Source: Clostridiaceae bacterium
GTDB lineage: Bacteria > Bacillota > Clostridia > Oscillospirales > Acutalibacteraceae
Direction of reading: 5' to 3'
Assembly: GCA_021769555.1 (NCBI GenBank)
Contig: JAETSR010000007.1
Span: 1-32,016, forward strand
DNA length: 32,016 bases
Positions 25,103 to 31,768 of the stretch are shown here, one piece after another (the first letter of the stretch is position 1; each line of letters begins with the position of its first letter). A program made the position numbers and the translations under genes. Below the pieces are notes generated by a model. That model searched no databases, had not been told where the DNA came from, and saw only the letters and a list, made by a program, of their open reading frames with translations.

Positions 25103-26171
25103 TCCCTGCCTCCTCAAGGCCCAGCTCAATGAGCCTGTCAAGAAGCCGGGAGTAGGCGAGCCCGCCGTGCATCCAGAGCTTGGGGTACATGCTGATAGAG
25201 GTGAACCCGGGCAGGGTGTTTATCTCATTCAGCACGACCCTGCGCTCCTTATGGGTCACAAAGAAGTCCACCCTGGCAAGGCCAGTGCAGCCCAGAAGCC
25301 TATAGGCCCTCACGGCGGTCTCCCGCACCTTCTCTGCCACGTCTTCCTCCAAGCGGGCGGGGATAAAGAGCTGGCTGGTGCCGTTTATATACTTGTCGTC
25401 GTAGTCATAGAACTGCGCCGAAGCGCCAATCTCCCCCACGCAGGAGGCCTCGGCCCCCGGGCGGGTGCCCAGCACGGCCACCTCCACCTCCTGGCCGTCT
25501 ATCCCCTGCTCCACGATTATCTTGCCGTCCTCCCGGGCGGCCTTCTCTATGGCGGCGGGCAGGTCCTCAAAGCGCTCCACCTTGCTCACCCCCACCGACG
25601 ACCCGGCGTTTGCGGGCTTCACGAAGATGGGCGGGTCCAGCCTTGCCTGTATCTTATTGAGCACCACATCCGGCGCGGCCTGATACCTGTCCGCGTAGAA
25701 CCAGAGGTAGTGGGCCTGGTTTATGTCTGTATTTGACAGAAGGGTATGGGCTATGGCTTTATCCATACATACAGCGGAGCTCGTCACCCGGCACCCCACA
25801 TATGGTATGCCCGAGAGCTCAAAGAGCCCCTGAATGGAGCCGTCCTCGCCGTTCTTTCCGTGGAGCGCGGGGAAAATGCAGTCTATATGCACCGTGCGCG
25901 CGCCGCCCTTCCCAAGGGCCACAAGGCCGTGCACAGCGGGGTCCGGGGCTAAGAAAGCCGGAGTGGACTCTGTGAGCCATCGGCCGTTCCCAAGGCCCTC
26001 CGCCGGGCCATCATACAGGAGCCAGCGCCCCTCTTTAGTTATTCCCACCTGGTGTATATCATACTTCTCCCGGTCCAGATTCTCGATTATGGACGCCGCC
26101 GACATCAGCGAGACCTCGTGCTCCGAGGACTGCCCGCCGAAGATAACGGCAAGCTGAAGCTTACTGCTCAT
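25095..26171 (-). CDS. ddl: D-alanine--D-alanine ligase
   Basis: An ATP-grasp enzyme of 358 residues that makes D-Ala-D-Ala for lipid II. Family motifs in order are FGGQSSEHEVS near the start, GKNGEDGSIQG, VKPANAGSSVGVSKV in the ATP-grasp centre, and NEINTLPGFTS near the end. The loop segment FYDYDDKY retains the Tyr context of D-Ala-D-Ala ligases rather than that of D-Ala-D-Lac (VanA-type) enzymes, so no vancomycin-resistance role is suggested. The ATG at 26171 is preferred over a TTG at 26180, though neither has a strong ribosome binding site. It heads the ddl-murI-DUF1934-argS operon. Confidence 0.95.
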   Translation of the reverse strand: MSSKLQLAVIFGGQSSEHEVSLMSAASIIENLDREKYDIHQVGITKEGRWLLYDGPAEGLGNGRWLTESTPAFLAPDPAVHGLVALGKGGARTVHIDCIFPALHGKNGEDGSIQGLFELSGIPYVGCRVTSSAVCMDKAIAHTLLSNTDINQAHYLWFYADRYQAAPDVVLNKIQARLDPPIFVKPANAGSSVGVSKVERFEDLPAAIEKAAREDGKIIVEQGIDGQEVEVAVLGTRPGAEASCVGEIGASAQFYDYDDKYINGTSQLFIPARLEEDVAEKVRETAVRAYRLLGCTGLARVDFFVTHKERRVVLNEINTLPGFTSISMYPKLWMHGGLAYSRLLDRLIELGLEEAGNG

Positions 26172-26207
26172 GGGTATCAACTCGTTTCAAAATATTTTGC
26201 CAGTGCT

Positions 26208-26236
26208 ATTATACTATAGAAAGCTGGATTTCGCAA
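26208..26236 (-). promoter_or_regulatory. Promoter of the ddl-murI-DUF1934-argS operon (TTGCGA-17-TATAAT)
   Basis: On the minus strand TTGCGA (26231-26236) and TATAAT (26208-26213) have a 17-bp spacer, about 30 nt before the first codon. It lies 10 nt beyond the hydrogenase terminator. Confidence 0.78.
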
Positions 26237-26246
26237 CTGTTAGTGT

Positions 26247-26281
26247 AAAATAAAAAGTACCGGTCCTGGGGGACCGGTACT
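26247..26281 (-). terminator. Intrinsic terminator, placed to end the hydrogenase operon
   Basis: An 11-bp perfect stem AGTACCGGTCC / GGACCGGTACT (loop of 4, 26256-26281) is followed on the minus strand by TTTTTATTTTA. It lies about 130 nt past the hydA stop codon, after repeat copy C. Confidence 0.88.
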
Positions 26282-26307
26282 CTGGTATCATATTTTAGCC
26301 TTACGGC

Positions 26308-26367
26308 AAGGCCGTGGGGCTCTGCCCCACACCCTGCAAGGTGCCGAGACTTGGCAAAGCCAAGTCT
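26308..26367 (+). repeat. Compound palindromic repeat, copy C
   Basis: The 28-nt core (about 26310-26337) differs from copy B at one loop base (TCT for GCT) and keeps the GTGGGGC / GCCCCAC stem. A second hairpin AGACTTGGC / GCCAAGTCT with loop AAA follows (26347-26367). A short inverted repeat GCCTTACGGCAAGGC precedes it. It lies in the 3' untranslated region of hydA. Confidence 0.85.
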
Positions 26368-26410
26368 TCCGCTCCTTGACCGCGTAATGCGCCTTCGCGC
26401 TCTGCTTTCC

Positions 26411-28153
26411 TTAGAACTTGTTACCGCGCTTCACGTAGGTGGTGTGCAGTATCTCATGCGCCTTATGGCTCCCGGGCTCGCCCAGGTACTCCTCGTAGCA
26501 CTTCTTCACCACGGGGTTGTCGTGGGACTTGCGCAGGGGCATATTGGCGTCCTGGTCGTAGAGGGCCTTGGCGCGCAGGGCCTTGATGTCGTTATAGGCC
26601 CAGTCGTTGGCGCTCCGCACAGGCTGGCCGCCGCCGTTCACGCAGCCGCCCGGGCAGCACATTATCTCAATAAACTGGTAGTCGGCCTCGCCCTTCTGCA
26701 CCTTCTCCAAAATCTCGTTGGCGTTCTTCAGGCCGCTTGCAACAGCCACCTTCACGTCCATGCCCGCCACGTTGTACACGGCCTCCTTAATGCCCTTCGT
26801 GCCGCGTATCTCGTGGTACTCCACGGAGTCAAGGCTCTCCCCGGTGAGCACGTCGGCGGCTGTTCTCAGCGCCGCCTCCATAACGCCGCCGGTCGCTCCG
26901 AAGATGACCGCCGCGCCGGTAGACTCGCCCATCTGCTCGTCGAACTTCTCGTCCGGCAGGGCGTTGAAGTTCAGCTGGGCCTTCTTGATAAGCCGGGCCA
27001 GCTCCCTGGTGGTAAGGCTGATGTCCACGTCGGGCATACCTGCCGCGTCCTCGTCGTCACGCTGTATCTCGAACTTCTTCGCCACGCAGGGCATGACGGA
27101 CACGGAGACTATCTTCTGGGGGTCAATGCCCTCCTTCTCGGCGTACCAGGTCTTGATGAGCGCGCCGGTCATGTTCTGGGGGGACTTGCAGCTGGACAGA
27201 TGGTCGATAAGGTCAGGGTAGTAGTGCTCGCAGAACTTAATCCACCCCGGTGAGCAGGAGGTTATCATGGGCAGCACGCCGCCGTTCTTCACCCGGTCGA
27301 TGAACTCATGGGCCTCCTCCATTATAGTCATGTCCGCGCCGAAGTCGGTGTCGAACACCTTGTCAAAGCCAAGCCTTCTAAGGGCCGCGGCCATCTTGCC
27401 CTCAACATTTGTGCCGATGGGCAGGCCGAACTCCTCGCCCAAAGCCGCGCGCACGGCCGGGGCGGTCTGGACTATCACTATCTTCTCGGGGTCGTTGATG
27501 GCCTCGATAACGTCATGGGTGTTGTCATGCTCAGTCAGCGCGCCGGTGGGGCAGCTGACAATGCACTGTCCGCAGGCCACGCAGGACACGTTGTTCAGGG
27601 GCTGCTCAAAGGCGCAGCCAATCTCCGTATCAAAGCCGCGGTTATTCGCGCCGATAACGGAAACATGCTGGTTCTGGCAGGCGGCCACGCACCGGCGGCA
27701 GAGCACGCACTTTGCGTTGTTGCGCTCAAGATAGGGTGTGCTCACATCCTTACTGCCCGCGGGCAGGGCGCCCTCAAAGCGGCTGTCCTCCTCAATGCCC
27801 ATGTCGGCGCAGAGCTTCTGCAGCTCGCAGTTGCCGCTCCTTTCACAGGTCAGGCACTTGCGCTCATGCACAGAGAGCAACAGCTCCAGGGTCATCTTCC
27901 TGGACTCCTGGACCTTGGGGGAGTTAGTGAACACCTCCATCCCCTCGTTCACCGGGTACACGCAGGCGGCGCAGAGGGAGCGGGCCCCCTTCACCTCCAC
28001 CATGCACATGCGGCAGGCGCCCAGCTGGTTTATATCCTTCAAATAGCACAGCGTGGGGATGTCCACCCCGGCGTACCGGGCGGCCTCAAGTATGGTAGAG
28101 TCCTTGGGCACCTGATAGTCCACGCCGTTTATCTTTACGTTGACCATATCCAT
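26411..28153 (-). CDS. hydA: [FeFe] hydrogenase catalytic subunit of the NAD-linked complex
   Basis: A 580-residue cytoplasmic enzyme that reduces protons or oxidises H2 at an H-cluster. Electron-relay domains in order: a [2Fe-2S] ferredoxin fold (C36, C47, C50, C64), a His/Cys3 site (H96, C100, C103, C109), and two [4Fe-4S] clusters (C149-C159 and C191-C201). The catalytic domain has L1 as T298-S-C300-S301-PGW, L2 as M354-P-C356-VAKKFE and L3 as M498-C499-C500-PGGC504-VNGGGQP. L1 has Ser where TSCCPGW enzymes have the second Cys, and L3 has an extra Cys (C499). It is the last gene of the hyd operon. An AGGAGG lies 10 nt before the ATG. The domain set matches electron-bifurcating or NAD(P)-reducing HydA/HndD. 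Confidence 0.96.
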   Translation of the reverse strand: MDMVNVKINGVDYQVPKDSTILEAARYAGVDIPTLCYLKDINQLGACRMCMVEVKGARSLCAACVYPVNEGMEVFTNSPKVQESRKMTLELLLSVHERKCLTCERSGNCELQKLCADMGIEEDSRFEGALPAGSKDVSTPYLERNNAKCVLCRRCVAACQNQHVSVIGANNRGFDTEIGCAFEQPLNNVSCVACGQCIVSCPTGALTEHDNTHDVIEAINDPEKIVIVQTAPAVRAALGEEFGLPIGTNVEGKMAAALRRLGFDKVFDTDFGADMTIMEEAHEFIDRVKNGGVLPMITSCSPGWIKFCEHYYPDLIDHLSSCKSPQNMTGALIKTWYAEKEGIDPQKIVSVSVMPCVAKKFEIQRDDEDAAGMPDVDISLTTRELARLIKKAQLNFNALPDEKFDEQMGESTGAAVIFGATGGVMEAALRTAADVLTGESLDSVEYHEIRGTKGIKEAVYNVAGMDVKVAVASGLKNANEILEKVQKGEADYQFIEIMCCPGGCVNGGGQPVRSANDWAYNDIKALRAKALYDQDANMPLRKSHDNPVVKKCYEEYLGEPGSHKAHEILHTTYVKRGNKF

Positions 28154-28168
28154 ATTCGGTGTTCCTCC

Positions 28169-29959
28169 TTATTTCTTCACGACGGCCTGGAACTTACACT
28201 TCTCCATGCACACGCCGCACTTTATGCACTTGCTGGTGTCGATAACATGAGGCTCCTTGACCTTGCCGGAGATAGCTCCCACAGGGCAGTTGCGGGCGCA
28301 GAGGGTGCAGCCCTTGCACTTGTCGGCCTCGATATGGAAGTTGGTCAGAGCCTTGCAGGCCCCGGCGGGGCAGCGGTGCTCGGTGACATGGGCCACATAC
28401 TCGTCCCGGAAATATTTCAAGGTGGAGAGCACCGGGTTGGGGGCCGTCTGGCCCAGGCCGCACAGGGAGTTCTCCTTGATGTAGTAGCAGAGCTCCTCCA
28501 GCTTGTCTATGTCCTCCAAAGTGCCCTTGCCGGAGGTTATCTTGTCGAGAATCTCCAACAGGCGCTTTGTGCCCACCCGGCAGGGGGTGCACTTGCCGCA
28601 GCTCTCGTCAACGGTGAACTCTAAGAAGAACTTGGCGATGTCCACCATGCAGGTGGTCTCGTCCATGACGATAAGTCCGCCGGAGCCCATCATGGAGCCG
28701 ATGGCGATAAGGTTGTCGTAGTCGATGGGGGTGTCTATCAGCGAAGCGGGTATACAGCCGCCGGAGGGGCCGCCGGTCTGGGCCGCCTTGAAGGTGTGCC
28801 CGCCGGGCACGCCGCCGCCGATGTCCTCCACCACTTCTCTAAGGGTGGTGCCCATGGGGACCTCAACCAGGCCGGTGTTGGTAATCTTGCCGCCCAGGGC
28901 GAAGACCTTTGTGCCCGGGGACTTCTCGGTGCCGATGGACTTGAACCAGTCCGCGCCCTTTAAGATAATCTGGGGGATATTGGCGTAGGTCTCCACGTTG
29001 TTGAGAACGGTGGGCTTTCCGAACAGGCCCTTTAAGGCCGGGAAGGGAGGCCGCACCCTGGGCTCGCCGCGCTTGCCCTCGATGGAGGTCATAAGGGCGG
29101 TCTCCTCGCCGCACACAAAGGCGCCGGCGCCCAGACGGATGTCGATGTCAAAGTCAAAGCCGGAGTCGAAGATGTTCTTGCCAAGAAGGCCGTACTCTCT
29201 CGCCTGATTTATGGCTATCTGCAAGCGCTTAACAGCGATGGGATACTCGGCGCGGATGTAGATATAGCCCTGACTTGCGCCTATAGCATAACCCGCTATA
29301 GCCATGGCCTCAAGCACGCTGTGGGGGTCGCCCTCAAGCACGGAGCGGTCCATGAACGCGCCCGGGTCGCCCTCGTCGGCGTTGCAGCAGGCGTACTTCT
29401 GGTCGGCCTGGTTTGCCGCCGCGAACTTCCACTTGAGCCCCGTGGGGAAGCCCGCGCCGCCGCGGCCGCGAAGGCCGGAGGCCAGCATAGTGTCTATAAC
29501 CTGCTGGGGGGTCATCTCGGTAAGCACCTTGCCCAGCGCCGCGTAGCCGTCCTGAGCGATGTACTCGTCTATGAGCTCGGGGTTTATCACGCCGCAGTTG
29601 CGAAGGGCTATGCGCATCTGCTTTGCGTAGAATGTGGTCTCGTTAAGGGACTTTGTGGTGTTCTCGTCCACGACAGTCTCCTGATACAGAAGCCTTGTGA
29701 CGATACGGCCCTTCAAAAGGTGCTCGGAGACTATCTCCGGCACGTCCTCGGGGGTCACGCGGCTGTAGAACGCGCCCTCGGGGTATACCACCATGATGGG
29801 GCCCAGTGCGCACAGGCCGAAGCAGCCCGTGCGGATAACGTTTACTTCCTTGTCAAGGCCCTGGGCCTTTATCTCCTCGTTGAGCTTCTCGATTATCTGC
29901 TCGCTGTTTGAGGAGGTGCAGCCGGTGCCGCCGCAGACCAGCACGTTGGAACGAAACAT
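28169..29959 (-). CDS. hydB: Hydrogenase NADH-binding subunit (NuoF-like)
   Basis: A 596-residue flavoprotein that exchanges electrons with NAD(H). Domains in order: an N-terminal thioredoxin-like [2Fe-2S] domain (VCGGTGCTSS and TGCFGLCALGP), then the NuoF core. The core has the NADH/FMN motifs RGRGGAGFPTG and CNADEGDPGAF, an SLBB segment, and the [4Fe-4S] ligands CGKCTPCR. A C-terminal pair of [4Fe-4S] ferredoxin motifs follows (CKGCTLCARNCPVG and CIKCGVCMEKCKF). Such extra clusters are typical of bifurcating HydB subunits, where they are thought to connect ferredoxin. The ATG at 29959 follows TTGGAGG; a TTG at 29974 lies within that site. Confidence 0.96.
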   Translation of the reverse strand: MFRSNVLVCGGTGCTSSNSEQIIEKLNEEIKAQGLDKEVNVIRTGCFGLCALGPIMVVYPEGAFYSRVTPEDVPEIVSEHLLKGRIVTRLLYQETVVDENTTKSLNETTFYAKQMRIALRNCGVINPELIDEYIAQDGYAALGKVLTEMTPQQVIDTMLASGLRGRGGAGFPTGLKWKFAAANQADQKYACCNADEGDPGAFMDRSVLEGDPHSVLEAMAIAGYAIGASQGYIYIRAEYPIAVKRLQIAINQAREYGLLGKNIFDSGFDFDIDIRLGAGAFVCGEETALMTSIEGKRGEPRVRPPFPALKGLFGKPTVLNNVETYANIPQIILKGADWFKSIGTEKSPGTKVFALGGKITNTGLVEVPMGTTLREVVEDIGGGVPGGHTFKAAQTGGPSGGCIPASLIDTPIDYDNLIAIGSMMGSGGLIVMDETTCMVDIAKFFLEFTVDESCGKCTPCRVGTKRLLEILDKITSGKGTLEDIDKLEELCYYIKENSLCGLGQTAPNPVLSTLKYFRDEYVAHVTEHRCPAGACKALTNFHIEADKCKGCTLCARNCPVGAISGKVKEPHVIDTSKCIKCGVCMEKCKFQAVVKK

Positions 29960-29987
29960 AGTTGAAACCTCCAATTATAATGATTTC

Positions 29988-30368
29988 TTACTTCGCGCCG
30001 ATAGCGTTGGCGCCGATGGTGTACTCTGTTACCACGTTGCCGTTGACCAGATGGTCGTTGACAACGCGCACTGCCTTCTCGGCGGTCATCTTCACATAGG
30101 TGACCTTCTCCTTGCCGGGGGTGATTATCTCCACAACAGGCTCATACTGGCATATGCCTATGCAGCCGGTCTGGGTCACCATGGTGTCCCGAAGGCCCCT
30201 CTTGTTCACTTCCTCAACAAAGGCGTTCAAAACCGGCCGCGCCCCGGCGGCAATGCCGCAGGTGGCCATGCCCACAAGCACCCTTGTCTCGGCCTCGGCG
30301 TTCTCCCGGATGTTCACAGAGGCCCTGGCCTTGTCCCGGATAGCCTGAAGTTCTGCTAATGATTTCAT
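29988..30368 (-). CDS. hydD: Hydrogenase-associated thioredoxin-like ferredoxin subunit (HndB/HydD-like)
   Basis: A 126-residue protein of the [2Fe-2S] thioredoxin-like ferredoxin group, related to HndB of the NADP-reducing hydrogenase. Visible cysteines are C37 in GMATCGIAAGA and two in TQTGCIGICQYEP. Three cysteines are seen rather than the usual four, so cluster binding is uncertain. It probably mediates electron transfer or assembly within the complex. The ATG at 30368 overlaps the stop of hydE (ATGA), indicating translational coupling. The order hydC-hydE-hydD-hydB-hydA is the one I recall from acetogen hydrogenase operons. Confidence 0.88.
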   Translation of the reverse strand: MKSLAELQAIRDKARASVNIRENAEAETRVLVGMATCGIAAGARPVLNAFVEEVNKRGLRDTMVTQTGCIGICQYEPVVEIITPGKEKVTYVKMTAEKAVRVVNDHLVNGNVVTEYTIGANAIGAK

Positions 30369-30955
30369 ATATCTCTTGCTCCTTCCAAAGTATCTTTAGT
30401 CAAAAGCTCGTCGGTGTTCTCACTTAAATAGTCGTTCACCCACTGGGTCACGTCCGGCAGGTTCAGAGGCACGTCCTCCCCCAGCACCGTCCGAAGCTCC
30501 CTGGTGTCAAGGGCAAACCCGCGCCTCTCCCCTCCCGCTGGCCTGTAGCCCCGGGTATAGAGGAAGTCGAGATTTGGGTTCATCATCACCAGCATGCTTA
30601 TAGTGCCGTTGATGTCCCCAAGGGGTATCATGTCCACGCTTGAGGGCTTGAACACAGCGGTGGTAGTGGTGCCAACGCCCACCTCGGACTCGATGGAAAA
30701 CCTCCCGCCGGTCATCTCCGCCTCCATCTTAAAGAGGGGCACGCCCAGCCCCACGCTGCGGGTAGTGCGCGTGGTAAAGAACGGGTCGGTGACATGCTCC
30801 ACCTGCTCGGGGGTCATCCCCCGGCCGTTGTCGCCGATGGAAATGCTCATCTCATCCAGCGCCTCGTCCTCCTCCACCGTGACGGTGATAAGGCTGGCCC
30901 CGGCGGATATGGAGTTCTGGGCGATGTCCATTACGTTCAGTGAAAGCTCACGCAT
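30365..30955 (-). CDS. hydE: HATPase-fold protein of the hydrogenase operon (HydE-like)
   Basis: A 196-residue protein with a GHKL/histidine-kinase-type ATPase domain but no phosphoacceptor domain. The N box is DIAQNSISAGAS, the G1 box DNGRGM, the F-box-like PFFTTR, and the G2 boxes GLGVPLF and GVGTT. From about residue 105 a separate domain begins (SSVDMIPLGDINGTISMLVMM by position, and onward) with no recognised motif. A similar gene occurs in other clostridial hydrogenase operons, but its role is unknown. Possibilities are an anti-sigma-like kinase, an ATP-dependent assembly factor, or a regulator of the complex. It lies 12 nt after the 40-codon ORF and overlaps hydD by 4 nt. Confidence 0.88.
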   Translation of the reverse strand: MRELSLNVMDIAQNSISAGASLITVTVEEDEALDEMSISIGDNGRGMTPEQVEHVTDPFFTTRTTRSVGLGVPLFKMEAEMTGGRFSIESEVGVGTTTTAVFKPSSVDMIPLGDINGTISMLVMMNPNLDFLYTRGYRPAGGERRGFALDTRELRTVLGEDVPLNLPDVTQWVNDYLSENTDELLTKDTLEGARDI

Positions 30956-30967
30956 GGTGCAAACCTT

Positions 30968-31090
30968 CTACTTTGTCTTGGTTTCCCGGATGATACGAGC
31001 TGCATCCGGAACATCCTTGGCTGTGCCCTCAACAAGCCTAGCCAAGGTCTCAAGCAATGTGTCCAATTCAGCGTTCGTCATCTCATCCAT
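30968..31090 (-). CDS. Small ORF of 40 codons in the hydrogenase operon, function unknown
   Basis: This ORF fills the gap between hydC and hydE. It starts 14 nt after hydC stops and ends 12 nt before hydE starts. A strong site GGAGGAGAGAGGT stands directly before the ATG at 31090. The predicted peptide begins MDEMTNAELDTLLETLARL and ends ARIIRETKTK. It reads as an amphipathic helix, a short turn (KDVPDA) and a second helix with a basic end. There is no cysteine, so it is not a metal carrier. About 57 percent of its codons end in G or C, visibly lower than in the flanking genes. Tight spacing and the ribosome binding site argue that it is translated. It could be a small subunit, a stabilising peptide or a partner of HydE. 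Confidence 0.7.
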   Translation of the reverse strand: MDEMTNAELDTLLETLARLVEGTAKDVPDAARIIRETKTK

Positions 31091-31104
31091 ACCTCTCTCC
31101 TCCG

Positions 31105-31602
31105 TTACTCCGCGTACTTCTCCAAAATGCCGTCCACGTCCTCAGGGGCGAGGCGTCCGTACACGTCCTCGTTTATCATCATGACCGGCGCCAGGCCGCA
31201 TGCGCCTATGCAGCGGCAGGCGGTGAGGGAGAACAGGCCGTCCTCGGTGCACTCCTCGGGCTGGATGTGCAGCTTCTCAACTATCCTGTCCAGCACCTTG
31301 TCCGAGCCCTTTACATAGCAGGCCGTGCCAAGGCAGACGGAAATGTGGTTGCGGCCCTTGGGGGTGAGGCTGAACTGGGAGTAGAATGTGGACACGCCGT
31401 AGACCTCCTCAAGGGAGACCCCAAGGCCGTCGGCAATCTTTTTCTGCACCTCCATGGGGAGATACCCGTAGATGTCCTGGGCCTGGTGCAGAGCGGGCAT
31501 GACAGCCCCGGCCTGGCCCTGAAGGCCCGCTATGACCTCCTCAAGCTTCTGTGCCTGCTCGGGGGTGTCGTGGAAGGGCAGAGTGCTGATACGTTTTTGC
31601 AT
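31105..31602 (-). CDS. hydC: Hydrogenase NuoE-like [2Fe-2S] subunit
   Basis: A 165-residue subunit of the 24-kDa NuoE/HndA family. It has a helical N-terminus (residues 1-75, with ALHQAQDIYGYLP and VYGVSTFYSQF) and a thioredoxin-like fold that binds one [2Fe-2S] cluster. The ligands are the two cysteines around CLGTACYVKG and those in TACRCIGACGLAP. It carries electrons between the flavin of HydB and the catalytic subunit, and is essential to bifurcating complexes. The ATG at 31602 has AAAGGAAGATGG upstream at a rather long spacing. It is the first gene of the operon, after a 164-nt AT-rich gap. Confidence 0.95.
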   Translation of the reverse strand: MQKRISTLPFHDTPEQAQKLEEVIAGLQGQAGAVMPALHQAQDIYGYLPMEVQKKIADGLGVSLEEVYGVSTFYSQFSLTPKGRNHISVCLGTACYVKGSDKVLDRIVEKLHIQPEECTEDGLFSLTACRCIGACGLAPVMMINEDVYGRLAPEDVDGILEKYAE

Positions 31603-31711
31603 AATTCGACCATCTTCCTTTCTTCTTGCGTATAAGCTAAATATATCAAATTGTTTGGCGTTTTTAATTCCAAAAAAGAAAATAATTCAAAAGAACAACA
31701 ATTTCCAACAA
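31603..31711 (-). promoter_or_regulatory. AT-rich leader upstream of the hydrogenase operon
   Basis: This segment is far richer in A/T than its neighbours and codes for nothing recognisable. I looked for a promoter reading toward hydC. A TTGGAA followed 17 bp later by TTTGAT is the best candidate, but it is not convincing. No terminator separates it from the upstream PHP gene. Confidence 0.4.
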
Positions 31712-31768
31712 ATTTTATCGATATCCCTGGTTATAGTTACCAAAATATCGATATATTTTATCGATATC
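31712..31768. repeat. Cluster of three ATCGAT palindromes upstream of the hydrogenase operon
   Basis: The 14-mer ATTTTATCGATATC occurs twice as an exact direct repeat (31712-31725 and 31755-31768), 43 bp apart. A third palindrome ATATCGATAT (31745-31754) lies between. The last copy overlaps the stop codon of the PHP gene. The arrangement suggests cooperative binding of a dimeric regulator to control hydC-A. It does not resemble the Rex half-site. Confidence 0.65.

Noticed and set aside
25095-26171. ddl considered as a D-Ala-D-Lac ligase of a glycopeptide-resistance cluster, given the VanY-like gene in the same window
   Set aside because: The ligase keeps the D-Ala-D-Ala type loop, no vanH, vanX or vanRS genes are present, and the VanY-like protein is 15 kb away and lacks its active site.
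14263-26367. The three compound repeats considered as a CRISPR array or phage attachment sites
   Set aside because: They are dispersed over 12 kb, not spaced regularly, have internal hairpins and no cas or integrase gene nearby.
27308-28624. Open frame of 438 codons on the plus strand opposite hydA and hydB
   Set aside because: It is a shadow of two certain hydrogenase genes, has an Ala/His/Leu-rich antisense composition, and no motif.
31712-31768. ATCGAT cluster considered as a Rex or Fur operator
   Set aside because: The Rex consensus TTGTTAA-N4-TTAACAA and the Fur 19-mer are not present; the match is only in AT richness.
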